DNA from: Vicinamibacteria bacterium
GTDB lineage: Bacteria > Acidobacteriota > Vicinamibacteria > Vicinamibacterales > UBA8438
DNA: 64,000 nt
Assembly: GCA_022820675.1 (NCBI GenBank)
Contig: JAJEFC010000015.1
Span: 55,085 to 119,084 of the forward strand
Direction of reading: 5' to 3'
The translations under genes were made by a program, and so were the position numbers. How positions within the stretch are numbered: the stretch's first letter is position 1; every line of letters begins with the position of its first letter. Of this stretch, positions 9,168 through 18,942 are shown piece after piece. The notes beneath the pieces are model-generated. The model did no database searches and was not told where the DNA came from. It was given only the letters and a program-made list of their open reading frames with translations.

Positions 9168-9854
9168 GTGATCAAGGCAACGACGGTTCGTCGCGCGGCG
9201 CTCGCGGTGATGACGGCGTTCGTGGCGTCGGGCGCGGCCATCGGCCTCCACGCCGAGCAGTCGCAGCAGGTGCAGCCCTGGGTCCACCTCGACATGACGG
9301 GGCAGACCACCATGAGCCTCAACCTGCCGCTCGCGGCCATCGAGGCGGCCCTGGCGATGGCCCCGGAGGCCATCGTCGACGCCGACGGGCAGCTTCAGCT
9401 CGGTGGTGACCGCGAGATCCCGGTGACCGCGATCCGCGCCGCGTGGAGCCAGCTTCGCGAAGTCGGCGACGTCGAGATCGCCAACATCCAGGACGGCCGG
9501 CAGAGCGTCCGCGTCGCACGCGAGGGCGACACCATCGTGGTCGACGTCACCGGAACGGACGACGAGGACGCCGGGCAAGAGGGTGATACGGACGCGGCCG
9601 AGCACGAGGACCACGCGGCCGAGGAAGGCGCCGGGCACGACGGGGACCGGCGCGGTCGCGGCCGCGACTTCGTAGGCGAGGTGCAGGTCCGGGTGCCGGT
9701 GAGCGTGGTCGACGCGCTGCTGTCGGGCGCCGGGGAGACGTTGGACCTCCGCGGCGCCATTCAGGAGCTCAGCTCGCTACGGGGCGAGATGGTCCAGGTG
9801 AACCATCCGGAGGGCAGCATCCGGGTGTGGATCGACGAGAGCCCGACCCAGTAG
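9168..9854 (+). CDS. secreted protein with acidic, His-containing linker, function unknown
   Basis: The 228-residue protein has a signal peptide at residues 1-28. The first domain (about 30-110) contains MSLNLPLAAIEAALAMAPEA and ends in VRVAREGDTIVVDV. An acidic linker rich in Asp, Glu, Gly and His (about 128-165) follows. The last domain holds VRVPVSVVDALLSGAGETLD and ends in SIRVWIDESPTQ. The two ends look like halves of one repeated fold, each with an alpha segment of the LPLAAIEAAL / VPVSVVDALL type followed by a strand. I do not recognise a named family. GTG 9168 is preceded by gggagggaaaca. It follows the TonB receptor by 179 bases on the same strand and may be co-expressed with it. Confidence 0.7.
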   Translation: MIKATTVRRAALAVMTAFVASGAAIGLHAEQSQQVQPWVHLDMTGQTTMSLNLPLAAIEAALAMAPEAIVDADGQLQLGGDREIPVTAIRAAWSQLREVGDVEIANIQDGRQSVRVAREGDTIVVDVTGTDDEDAGQEGDTDAAEHEDHAAEEGAGHDGDRRGRGRDFVGEVQVRVPVSVVDALLSGAGETLDLRGAIQELSSLRGEMVQVNHPEGSIRVWIDESPTQ

Positions 9855-10859
<1,005 letters not shown>

Positions 10860-10920
10860 TCCGCGTCGGCGAAGGGGTAACATGGTACCCGCTTCGACGG
10901 AGATATCTGGGGGGTTCCGC

Positions 10921-12264
10921 ATGCGTCACCTTCGCCGCGTTCGTTCCAGGTGGATGCGCGTCGGCCTCGGCGCCGGCCTTGCCGCGCTCGGGGTGGGGCT
11001 CGCCGTCGGCGCGCCGGCCCAGCCGCTGCAGCAGCAGCCGTCCCGGGCCGTCGGCGGGCAGCTCCCCGATGCGGGGACCTTCCGGACCGGCGTCACCCTG
11101 ATTCGCACCGACGTCATCGTGCGCGACGCCGACGGCGTCTTCGTGCCCGACCTGACCCCGGCCGATTTCCGCGTCGCGGAAGACGGCGTCCCCCAGGAGG
11201 TCGCCTCGCTCGTGCTGGTGCATGGCGGCCGGGTCTTCAACCAGCTCTCGCCGGCGCCGGTGGTGCAGGAGGGCATCATCCTGCCCGGCACCGCGCCCGC
11301 GAACCAGATCGCGGGGCGCATCTTCATCTTCTTCGTCGATGCGATGCACCTCGAGCCGCAGAGCACGCCGCGGGTCCGGCACTTCATCAAGGACGTGGTC
11401 GACATCCTCGTGCACGACGGCGATCTCGTCGGGCTGATCTCGAACGACTCGGCGGGCACGGCGATCGACATCACCTACGATCGGGAGCTGGTGAAGGCCT
11501 CGGTCGACGGCATCATCGGCACCGGCCTGACCCCGCGCGAGCTGATCCACGACGTGCAGGACGGACGGGACGGGCCGGGGGAGCTGCGCTGGCGCGCCCA
11601 TCGCGCCTTCCTGACCGTGAACACCCTCCTCGAGAACCTGGAAGCCGTCCAGGATCGGCGCAAGGTCCTGATCTACGTCAGCACCGGATACGACCTGAAT
11701 CCGTTCGAGCTGCAGCGGCTCTACCGGACCAACCGGGCGGATCGATTCCTGCGCGACCGCCGGTCGGATCTCGCCGCCAACGACCCCGAGATGGCGGCGC
11801 AACTGGCTCCCTTCGATCGGATTCAGCGCCAGGGCACGGTGTTCTCGGACGCGGAGCTGGTCGGCGAAATGGAAGAGCTGGCCGCCGCCGCCAACCGGAC
11901 CAACACGACGTTCTACACGCTGGACCCGCGCGGTCTCGTGTCGAGCCCCGACATCGACTACGACGTCCCGCTCGAAGCCTGGCGCGAGTACCAGTTGGCG
12001 GCGCGGTCCAGCCTGCGCACGCTGGCCGAGCTGACCGGCGGCATCTCCATCGTCAACACGAACAACTTCGAGGGGATGCTCCGTCAGATCGACGCCGAGA
12101 CCAGCGACTACTACGTGCTCGGGTACTACACGAGCAACCCCGATCCGACCCATCGGCACCGCGCCCTCGACGTGACCGTGGCGCGCGACGGCGTGTCGGT
12201 GCAGTCGCGCACGTCCTATACGCTGAGCTGGACCGACAGCGCCGGCATGGCGGGGGGACGATGA
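10921..12264 (+). CDS. VWFA-related Acidobacterial domain protein (TIGR03436 type)
   Basis: The 447-residue secreted protein has a signal peptide in the first 35 residues. A short N-terminal strand domain with VIVRDADGVFVPDLTPADF and FRVAEDGVPQEV is the hallmark of the Acidobacterial VWFA-related family. The A domain follows: RIFIFFVDAMHLEP at the first metal-site strand, VSTGYDLNPFELQ, FYTLDPRGL, then LAELTGGISIVNTNNF and SDYYVLGYYTSNP. The classic MIDAS DxSxS appears as DAMHL, so metal binding is uncertain. Proteins of this family are lineage markers, present in many copies per genome and of unknown role; adhesion or protein assembly at the cell surface is a guess. The stop codon overlaps the start of the BON gene (ATGA), so the two are translationally coupled. 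Confidence 0.9.
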   Translation: MRHLRRVRSRWMRVGLGAGLAALGVGLAVGAPAQPLQQQPSRAVGGQLPDAGTFRTGVTLIRTDVIVRDADGVFVPDLTPADFRVAEDGVPQEVASLVLVHGGRVFNQLSPAPVVQEGIILPGTAPANQIAGRIFIFFVDAMHLEPQSTPRVRHFIKDVVDILVHDGDLVGLISNDSAGTAIDITYDRELVKASVDGIIGTGLTPRELIHDVQDGRDGPGELRWRAHRAFLTVNTLLENLEAVQDRRKVLIYVSTGYDLNPFELQRLYRTNRADRFLRDRRSDLAANDPEMAAQLAPFDRIQRQGTVFSDAELVGEMEELAAAANRTNTTFYTLDPRGLVSSPDIDYDVPLEAWREYQLAARSSLRTLAELTGGISIVNTNNFEGMLRQIDAETSDYYVLGYYTSNPDPTHRHRALDVTVARDGVSVQSRTSYTLSWTDSAGMAGGR

Positions 12265-13007
12265 CCGTGCGGGCCGGGCTCGCCGTCCTGCTGGCGCTGT
12301 CCGGCATGACGACGGCGGCGCCCTCGACGGCGGCGGCCGCGCAGCGCCCCGCCGCCGTGCTCGCGGAGGTCGGCGCCGTGCTGCGTGAAGAGGTGGACCT
12401 GCGGCGCGTCGACTACCGCGTCGACGGGGCCGAGGTCACCCTGTCGGGCGAAGTGCCGACCTTGTGGGTGAAGACCCGGGCGATCGACCGCGTCCTCGAG
12501 ATCGAGGGCGTCGACACCGTCGCGAGCGAGCTCGTGATTCCCGGCGGGGAGGACGACGACGAGATCGCCGGGGCCGTCGGCGCGGCGATTCGAAGCTACC
12601 GGTACAACACGATCTGGGACTACGTCGGAGGCTCGGTCGTCGACGGCGTCGTCACGCTCAATGGCAGCGTGACGCCGGAGCGGGACAAGCCGGGCGAGCT
12701 GTTCGCCCGCATCGCCCGCATCCCCGGCGTCCAGGACGTCGTCCTCGATCTCTTCGTGCAGTCGGCGTCCCGCCGCGATCGGGATCTGCGCCGGCTCATC
12801 GCGCAGCGGGTGCAGCGGCACCCCGTGTTCGCGCAGTACCTCCTGCTCGCCGACTCGCCGTTCCGCATTCTCGTCCACGAGGGAGAAGTGCTCCTCGTCG
12901 GCTCGGTGCGCAGCGACGTCGAGAGGCGGGTTCTCGAGCAGATCGCCCGCCAGGCGTTCGAGACCGAGCGGGTGATCAACCGGCTGCAGGTCGGCAGCCA
13001 GGGCTGA
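12261..13007 (+). CDS. periplasmic protein with three BON-type domains
   Basis: The 248-residue protein has a signal peptide (about 1-27) and three BON-like modules. Module one runs from VDLRRVDYRVDGAEVTLSGEV to VDTVASELVIP. Module two is centred on GGSVVDGVVTLNGSVTPE, and module three ends in HEGEVLLVGSVRSDVE and VINRLQVGSQG. BON domains bind phospholipid or outer membrane surfaces and protect envelope integrity. Sharing a four-base ATGA overlap with the VWFA-related gene implies that both products act together in the envelope. The ATG at 12261 is the only start that gives the signal peptide. The TGA stop is followed immediately by a copy of the dispersed repeat described at 13008. Confidence 0.85.
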   Translation: MTVRAGLAVLLALSGMTTAAPSTAAAAQRPAAVLAEVGAVLREEVDLRRVDYRVDGAEVTLSGEVPTLWVKTRAIDRVLEIEGVDTVASELVIPGGEDDDEIAGAVGAAIRSYRYNTIWDYVGGSVVDGVVTLNGSVTPERDKPGELFARIARIPGVQDVVLDLFVQSASRRDRDLRRLIAQRVQRHPVFAQYLLLADSPFRILVHEGEVLLVGSVRSDVERRVLEQIARQAFETERVINRLQVGSQG

Positions 13008-13070
13008 GCCCGCCAATCGTCGCTTTCGGGCCCGCTGGCGCCAACCACCCCTCCAGGGACTGCACTGTGG
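13008..13070 (+). repeat. dispersed intergenic repeat R1, degenerate copy
   Basis: The copy begins right after a stop codon with gcccgccaatcgtcgc, matching the copies at 52783 and 57643. It keeps the ctccaggga-ctgc core but its right hairpin arm has decayed. The remaining bases up to 13414 hold no gene that I can support. Confidence 0.6.
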
Positions 13071-13414
13071 CGGGGGGCGACGGTTTCCGCTGCCACACCA
13101 TGCCGAGCCAGCGATTCGCCACCGGCGATAACCGGTACCCGCCCGGGCGGTCTGTCCGGTCGCCGACGGCCTGGAACCGCTTGCAGGGGACTTGTCTACG
13201 GGAACACCTCCGGCGAAGAGCGCCCAGCGCGCACGAATCTCCTCGATGCCCGGTGCGTCGTCTCGCACGCAAGACACGTACCGCGGGTCTGCGAGCGGCG
13301 CGCCAACGAATCGGGAGGCCGATGTCGAATGCACCAACGCGCAGGCTGGATGGTCCGCGTCAGGACCGGTCGTCGGCAGGAACGTGGAGCCGCGTATCCG
13401 GAAGGGAGACAATC

Positions 13415-13858
13415 ATGAGGAACATCGTCGCAACGGCCCTGCTGCTCTTCGCCGCCGGCGCCGCGCCGACGGCGGCGCAGCCGGCGTGGACCACGACGGA
13501 GCTGGGCGGCGGCAGCGCCCAGTTCCAGCTCACGAACGAGGACGGGGCGTCGCTCATCCTCGTGTGCGAGCTCCGGGGCGTCAATGGGGGGTTCGAGTTC
13601 CCCGAGCCCGTGGACGCAACGGAACGGGCCACCCTGCGCGCCGTTCCCGGCGAGCGGCAGAACGTGGCGGTCGTGCCCATCAACGATCGTCTGTTCCAAC
13701 TGACCGGCGGCCGGGGCGTCGATACGTTCCTGCGGCTGCTGCGCACCACCGCGAATCTCCGGGTGAGCCTGAGCGGTGAGCGGGCGGCCTTCCAGGTGTT
13801 CGGCAGCGACTCGATCGTGTCGGAGTGTCTGCAGCGGCAGGAGCCGCCGCCGGAATAG
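13415..13858 (+). CDS. small secreted protein, paralogue of 26844-27314
   Basis: The 147-residue protein has a clear signal peptide cut after PTAAQPAW. The mature part is about 125 residues. It aligns along its whole length with the product of 26844: both share GFEFPEP/GFEFPGP, a VPGER-x-NVAV stretch, NDR, TGGRGVD/TGRGVE, TTANL/NTANL and a final VFGS-x-x-x-V-x-x-C-x-x-RQ. Each has two cysteines, one in the ILVCEL/ILACQF strand and one near the C-terminus, suggesting a disulphide in the periplasm. I do not recognise the family. The two paralogues bracket a set of three Oar-like receptors. Start ATG 13415 has gaagggagacaatc upstream. Confidence 0.8.
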   Translation: MRNIVATALLLFAAGAAPTAAQPAWTTTELGGGSAQFQLTNEDGASLILVCELRGVNGGFEFPEPVDATERATLRAVPGERQNVAVVPINDRLFQLTGGRGVDTFLRLLRTTANLRVSLSGERAAFQVFGSDSIVSECLQRQEPPPE

Positions 13859-13862
13859 GCGA

Positions 13863-14051
13863 GACCGATTCTCGGCTGGTGGAACTGCCCGCGCACGACG
13901 AAGAGAAGGGATCGAACGAGAAGGGCCGAGCGCTCGGCGCCCGGCCACCGCTTCGTGACCGATCCTCGGCTGGCGGAGCTGTCCGCGCACCACGAAGAGA
14001 AAGGGATCGAACGAGAAGGGCCGAGCGCTCGGCGCCCGGCCCTCGCTTCGT
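13863..14051 (+). repeat. two tandem copies of a 94-bp unit
   Basis: Unit one covers 13863-13956 and unit two 13957-14051. They start gaccgattctcggctgg and gaccgatcctcggctgg and end in cccggcc-x-x-cgcttcgtg. Each contains the 14-base palindrome gccgagcgctcggc. The units lie between the converging ends of a plus-strand and a minus-strand gene, so the palindromes may help terminate transcription from both sides. Confidence 0.85.
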
Positions 14052-14124
14052 GGCGGGCGGCGCCCGCCGCCGGATTCGAGTATCCGGTCGGCTGGCGCCT
14101 CCGCCTGCAACGCCGTCGTCGATT

Positions 14125-14153
14125 GGGCCGGAAGCTCACGTCGCTCCCGGCCC
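14125..14153 (-). terminator. hairpin downstream of receptor gene
   Basis: On the minus strand, 24 bases beyond the stop of the receptor gene, gggccggga and ttccggccc can pair over 9 bp around an 11-base loop. There is no strong T tract, so this may be an attenuating or mRNA-protecting hairpin. Confidence 0.4.
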
Positions 14154-14176
14154 GGCCTGCCCGAACGTCGACCCGC

Positions 14177-17100
14177 CTAGAAGCCGTAGCGGAGGCCGAA
14201 GTTCGCCTGACGCGGGAACCCGCCGCCGCGCAGCGACGTGTAGTTCAAGAAGGAACCGCTGTTCTGGTTCCCGTTGGCCGGATTCCAGTTCGTGCGGTTG
14301 GTCAGGTTGATGACGTCCAGGTAGATGTCGATCGTCTCGTCCGCGCGCGGGCGCACGCGATAGCCGAACCGCAGGTCGAGCTGGAGGTAGTCGGCCGAGC
14401 GCGCCGCGGCCTGGCACCCCACCGCGTTGATCAGCTCGCAGGCGCCCCGGGTCTGCTCCACCGTGATGGGGTTCGCACCGGTGCCGGTGTACATCCCGGG
14501 CGGCAGCGGATCCCAGAGCGAGCCGTTCTGGTTGATGTCGATGGTGCTGTTGTAGATCGTGAACGGCAGCTCGGTCATGTAGCGGAGGATGGCGGCGGCG
14601 GTGATGCCGCCCGGGAGCTCGGTGTTCCCGCTGAGGGTCAGGATGTGCCGCCGGTCGGTCTCCGCATCCTGCCAGTTCTCGGCCATGTTGAGCTCGCCGA
14701 GCACCTGGCTCTGGACGCCGTCGAGGCTCGGCCCGTTGGTGCCGTACTGCTCGAACGAGTTTCCGTGCGAGTGCCCCCACGCATACGACAGGCGGGCGCC
14801 CCAGCGGTCGGAGTACCGCTTCTCCACCGCGAGGTTCAGCGCGTCGTACGACGACCGTCCGACGCTCTCGATCGACAGCACCCGGTTGATGAACGTGCCC
14901 GCGAGCGGGAAGCCCGTGCGGGGATCCATGGCGCCTCCGGGATAGAACACCGTGTCCGTCCGGTCCTCGACCCGCTGCCCCCCGAAGGCGCCTCCCACGT
15001 CGTAGAAGGTCAGCGGGTCGGACTGGCTCATCCCGTCATGCCGAAACGGCGCGAGGTAGTTGATACGGTTGAGCAGGTCGCGGCCCCGCATCATGATGTA
15101 GTCGGCCGAAACCGACAGGGTCGGCATCAGCTCGCGCTCGTAGCCCACCGTGAACTGGTGGAACCAGGGCTGGTTCCGCCGCTCGTTGTCGAGGTAGACG
15201 CGAGCCTGGTTCAACTGCTCGGCCCCCGAGAAATTGGCGGCGACCCAGTCGTGGTTGACGAGCACGCACCCGTTGGTGGGGTTGCCGGTGGCCGGAGGGC
15301 ACTGGGAGAACAGCGGGTCGCCCGGCCTCACGATGATGGTCGCGGCGATGAGCTCCGGATCGGTCGCGGGCAGCCCGAGCCGCGGGTTGGGGTCGCGGTT
15401 GAAGTTCCGCGGGAAGGTGACGTCGAACGACGTCTGGACGGCCGGGTCCTGCAGGACGTTGTCGAGCCCGCTCAGGAGCGTCCGGTCGTAGAAGCGGCCA
15501 TAGCCCACTCGCATGACCGACCGGCCGTCGCCCTCCACGTCGTAGGCGACCGACAGCCGGGGCGAGAAGTTGTCCCAGTCGCGCGGATCCTCGCCCGGCG
15601 GCATCAGCGGATTGCTGTTCAGCCTCCCGTGCAGCCGCTCGGCGTCGTATCGGATGCCGAGCCCGAGGGTCCATCGCTCGTTGAGCGTCCACTTGTCCTG
15701 GAAGAACAGCTCCAGGCTGTCGCCGGGGTAGTCGAAGAACCGCCCGTTCGGGTCGCCGACCCGAACCCGCAGCCGGTCGGGGTAGGTGAAGAGGTTGTCG
15801 ACGTCGAAGGGAAGGGTCTCGCTCGCCATCCAGAACTCCCCGCCGAGGTGATTCTCGCTGAAGTCCCTGATTTCGTTCACGTTCCAGCTTCCGCCGAACT
15901 TGACGTCGTGGTCGCCCATCTTGTCGGGGATGAACCACGACGTCGTGTTGGTGAACTGCCACTGGAAGTCGTCGCGGCCGCCCGAGGTGGTGTCGATGTT
16001 GTCCTGGTAGCTGCTGGTGTAGTACCCCGGCGGCAGGTCGCGCATCACGCCGGTCCGGAGCGACGGTCCGCCCGCGGCGACCCACTGCGAGGCCCCGCCC
16101 GCGAACCGCTCCTCGCTCCGCATGCCCCGGAACGTGTTGACCACGTTGTTGCCGAGGACGCTGGTGGCGCTCCCCACGACCATCCATTCGTCGTCGTCGT
16201 TCTCCGAGGTCGCGTTGATCGTCCGCAGGGTCGACGCGAAGACGTCGAGCTCAGGGCTCAGCTCGCGCAGGTGGCGCACCGCGAACGAGTGGTTGGCGCT
16301 AAGCTGCTGGTCATACCGGATCAGGTAGTTCCAGGCCTGCCAGTCCTCGTTCGACGTGCGGTTCAGGTCGGGCCGGCTGTTGAAGATGCGCGTCCGGCCC
16401 GGCTTGGTGAGGCGCCGCTCGAGGCTGGTGAAGAAGTGGGCCCGGTCGCGGATGACGGGGCCGCCCAGCACGCCGCCGAACTCGTACTTGCTGTTCTCGG
16501 GCTTGTCGTTGCCCGCCTGCTGGGTGAGGTAGTCCGTCGCGGTCATCGCCGTCGACGTGTTGTAGCTGAAGGCGGCGCCGCTGACCTGGTTGGTGCCGCG
16601 CTTCGTCACCGCGTTGATGATGGCGCCGCTCGCCCGACCGAACTCGGCGTCGAACTGGTTGGTGATGACCTGGAACTCGGAGACCGACTCGATCGCCACC
16701 TTCACCTGACTGCCGCCCGCGCCCGCACTGGTGGAGTCGGCGTTGTTCGCGCCGTCGGTGTTCAGCGTGCTCGCGGCCCCGGTCTGCCCGTTGGCGATGA
16801 TCGAGTCGTTGCCCTGCGACGCCGACGGATTGAACTGAAGGCCCGGCAGGGTCGCGATCGCGGCGAACGCGGACCGGTTCACCAGGGGCAGCTCCACCAG
16901 CTCGTCGGCCTGGACCGTGCCCCCCACCTCGGCGGAGGTCAGGTCGACCAGGGGCGTCTGGCCGGAGACGGTGATGGTCTCCTCGATGCCGCCGACGGTC
17001 AGGACGATGTTGAGGTCGGTGGTCTGGCCGACGGTCAGCACGTAATCGGTCCGCTCGCTGGTCGAGAAGCCCGGCAGCGACGCGGTGACCGTGAACGTGC

Positions 17101-17329
17101 CGGGCAAGAGCTGCGCCGCGAAGTAGGTGCCGTCGCTCGAGCTGATGACTTCGCGGAACGTGCCGTCGTCCTGGTTCGTGATGAGAACGGTGACGCCCGG
17201 AAGGACACCGCCCTGTTCATCCGTTACGCGACCCCGAAGCTCCGTTCGACCTACCTGAGCGAGGGCGAACGTGGCCGTCGCACCGAGCAGCAGTGCGACG
17301 GTGACCAGCAACGCTGTCAGTCTCCGCAT
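14177..17329 (-). CDS. Oar-like TonB-dependent receptor
   Basis: The 1050-residue outer membrane receptor has a signal peptide (1-24), then a carboxypeptidase-regulatory-like domain (TELRGRVTDEQGGVLPGVTV onward, about 28-110). The plug region contains EETITVSGQTPLVDLTSAEV and NQFDAEFGRASGAIINAVTK. A barrel of about 800 residues ends in the C-terminal strand ANFGLRYGF. These features define the Oar/Cna-B-type receptors that are expanded in Acidobacteria; known relatives handle peptides, proteases or polymers at the cell surface, and the cargo here is unknown. ATG 17329 is preceded by aaggaggcaag. A sigma-54-type promoter match lies 246 bases upstream. It diverges from the receptors at 19649, 23388 and 27897 more than the first two of those do from each other. 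Confidence 0.92.
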   Translation of the reverse strand: MRRLTALLVTVALLLGATATFALAQVGRTELRGRVTDEQGGVLPGVTVLITNQDDGTFREVISSSDGTYFAAQLLPGTFTVTASLPGFSTSERTDYVLTVGQTTDLNIVLTVGGIEETITVSGQTPLVDLTSAEVGGTVQADELVELPLVNRSAFAAIATLPGLQFNPSASQGNDSIIANGQTGAASTLNTDGANNADSTSAGAGGSQVKVAIESVSEFQVITNQFDAEFGRASGAIINAVTKRGTNQVSGAAFSYNTSTAMTATDYLTQQAGNDKPENSKYEFGGVLGGPVIRDRAHFFTSLERRLTKPGRTRIFNSRPDLNRTSNEDWQAWNYLIRYDQQLSANHSFAVRHLRELSPELDVFASTLRTINATSENDDDEWMVVGSATSVLGNNVVNTFRGMRSEERFAGGASQWVAAGGPSLRTGVMRDLPPGYYTSSYQDNIDTTSGGRDDFQWQFTNTTSWFIPDKMGDHDVKFGGSWNVNEIRDFSENHLGGEFWMASETLPFDVDNLFTYPDRLRVRVGDPNGRFFDYPGDSLELFFQDKWTLNERWTLGLGIRYDAERLHGRLNSNPLMPPGEDPRDWDNFSPRLSVAYDVEGDGRSVMRVGYGRFYDRTLLSGLDNVLQDPAVQTSFDVTFPRNFNRDPNPRLGLPATDPELIAATIIVRPGDPLFSQCPPATGNPTNGCVLVNHDWVAANFSGAEQLNQARVYLDNERRNQPWFHQFTVGYERELMPTLSVSADYIMMRGRDLLNRINYLAPFRHDGMSQSDPLTFYDVGGAFGGQRVEDRTDTVFYPGGAMDPRTGFPLAGTFINRVLSIESVGRSSYDALNLAVEKRYSDRWGARLSYAWGHSHGNSFEQYGTNGPSLDGVQSQVLGELNMAENWQDAETDRRHILTLSGNTELPGGITAAAILRYMTELPFTIYNSTIDINQNGSLWDPLPPGMYTGTGANPITVEQTRGACELINAVGCQAAARSADYLQLDLRFGYRVRPRADETIDIYLDVINLTNRTNWNPANGNQNSGSFLNYTSLRGGGFPRQANFGLRYGF

Positions 17330-17574
17330 CTTGCCTCCTTCAGAGGGGGATCCACGACGAACGGAAATACGCTCTGCAGTGGCAGCCGACCCGGAAGACG
17401 GACCGGCCGTCTCCCGTCGCGTCGGCGCCAGCGTCTCGAGTCGGCGGATCTGACCTCCCTTCTCGTGTATCGAGATCCTCAGATCAGGACGAGTCCCATC
17501 CTGGCGCACGGGGCACGCGCGAGGCGGCGAGGGCCGAGCTCCTGCGCCGGTCGCTCTCTGGTCGATATGTGTCG

Positions 17575-17590
17575 AGCAATACTCATGCCA
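17575..17590 (-). promoter_or_regulatory. sigma-54-type -24/-12 promoter of receptor 14177-17329
   Basis: Read on the minus strand the bases are tggcatg-agta-ttgct. The consensus is TGGCACG-N4-TTGCW, so GG and GC have the required spacing and only one core base differs. A sigma-54 promoter needs an enhancer-binding activator, for which an upstream palindrome at 17791-17816 is a candidate site. The transcript would have a leader of roughly 230 bases. Confidence 0.5.
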
Positions 17591-17790
17591 TGCGACTCGG
17601 CGAGCATCGAGCCGCGGAACCCCGGTCGAGAGACCCGCCGCGCCCGACGCGCGCGGGGCCGCGCCCAACCGGTTGGTTTCGCGATCCCATGCATTGGACG
17701 TCTCCTCTTTGGTCGACGTTCCGCGGTTCGCAGGCGCAGCCCGGCGGTCACGCCGCGCCCCTCGTTGCGCGGCGGGTCCGCCACGAAGCC

Positions 17791-17816
17791 GGAATCTGCC
17801 CCGCGGGGCAGATTCC
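17791..17816. promoter_or_regulatory. perfect 26-bp palindrome
   Basis: The half site ggaatctgccccg is followed by its exact reverse complement with no spacer. It lies about 200 bases upstream of the sigma-54-type promoter at 17575-17590 and about 150 bases after the stop of the TPR gene, in a 638-base gap (17330-17967) otherwise without genes. It could be an enhancer site for an activator, or a transcription terminator of the TPR gene, although no T tract follows it. Confidence 0.55.
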
Positions 17817-17967
17817 CCGCGCTCGCCGCAGGCCGTCGCAACCGCGGCCCGCGGCCCTGCCAGCCCGTGGCGCCCGATACGCGCCCTCCTCACGCCTTGT
17901 CAGGCGCCGCGGCCGTTCGCCGGCGCCCTCCGGGCGCGCTGCAACGCGGGGCTTTCACCACGGGCTG

Positions 17968-18942
17968 CTACGGCTGGATCGACGACAGGATGCCGGTGGC
18001 CGTCGACGCGAAGCGGCCGTTCGGCTCGCGCTCCAGGTAGATCTGGAACTCGGCCGCCGCCTCGGCCATCCGGCCCGCGTTGAGGTTCGCCATGCCGAGC
18101 CAGTAGTGGGCCTCGCCGTGCTCGGGGTCGAGCTCGAGGGTGCGCTCGAACTGCTGGCGGGCCTCGTCGAGGCGTCCGGCGTTCCAGAAGATGAGCCCCT
18201 GGTCGAACACCGCGGTGGCGTTGTCGCCGGCCCCCGCGCCCCCGCCCGAGAGCCGGGCCGCCGCCGCGCTGGCCTCCGCCGCCTCGTCGAAGCGGCGCTG
18301 CGCGTTGTAGAGCTCGGCCAGGCCCTCGTAGGTCGCGGCGTTGTCCGGCTCGAGCCCCAGCGCCGCCTGGAAGGCCGCCTCCGCCTCGTCGTGGGCGCCC
18401 AGCCGGCCCTGCACGATGCCGAGGTTGCGCTGGCACTCGGCGCAGTCGGGCGTGGCTTGCAGCGCGGCCTGGAACAGCGTGACCGCTCCCGCGAGGTCGC
18501 CGCCGCGGACCGCGGCCAGCCCCTGGTCGAAGGCGTCGCTGGTGGCGGCGCGGGCGTCGAGGGCGGCGCGCTCCTCCTCGGAGAGGCTCTCGCGGTAGAG
18601 CTCTTCGACCGTACGCAGCATCAGGTTCCGCTCGACCTCCTGGCCGGCCAGGAGGTCGACGGACACCCGGTTGATGCCCACGCCGTCCTTGGACGCGGTG
18701 AGGAGGTAGGGGCCCCGCATGAGCCCCATCTGCAGGTACTCGCCCTCGTCGTTCGTCGTCATCTCGTAGCTGCGGGCCAGGCCGCCCTGGAACTCGAGGG
18801 TGATGGTGGCGCCCTCGACGATCCGGCCCGCGGGGTCGGTGATGACTCCGAAGACGCGGGCGCTGTTCTGCGCCGCCGCCGGCGCCGCCGCCGCGATGGC
18901 GAGCACGACCATCGATCGGCGTAGTGTGCTTGTCTCGAACAT
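17968..18942 (-). CDS. secreted TPR protein with carboxypeptidase-regulatory-like domain
   Basis: The 324-residue protein has a signal peptide (1-25), a carboxypeptidase-regulatory-like beta domain (VFGVITDPAGRIVEGATIT, about 28-105) and a C-terminal array of tetratricopeptide repeats. Typical repeat cores are AVTLFQAALQATPDCAECQ, AEAAFQAALGLEPDNAATYE and ARQQFERTLELDPEHGEAHY. Such proteins assemble partners in the periplasm. Because it lies upstream of an Oar-like receptor on the same strand and shares that receptor's N-terminal domain type, a role in receptor assembly or substrate processing is plausible but inferred. ATG 18942 follows an A/G-rich stretch (aagggggaagagcc). The 640-base gap after it makes co-transcription with the receptor unlikely. 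Confidence 0.85.
   Translation of the reverse strand: MFETSTLRRSMVVLAIAAAAPAAAQNSARVFGVITDPAGRIVEGATITLEFQGGLARSYEMTTNDEGEYLQMGLMRGPYLLTASKDGVGINRVSVDLLAGQEVERNLMLRTVEELYRESLSEEERAALDARAATSDAFDQGLAAVRGGDLAGAVTLFQAALQATPDCAECQRNLGIVQGRLGAHDEAEAAFQAALGLEPDNAATYEGLAELYNAQRRFDEAAEASAAAARLSGGGAGAGDNATAVFDQGLIFWNAGRLDEARQQFERTLELDPEHGEAHYWLGMANLNAGRMAEAAAEFQIYLEREPNGRFASTATGILSSIQP

Noticed and set aside
13130..13400. Minus-strand frame with PLADPRYVSCVRDDAPGIEEIR
   Set aside because: The peptide looks plausible but has no recognisable family, no ribosome-binding site and runs into the BON gene on the opposite strand.
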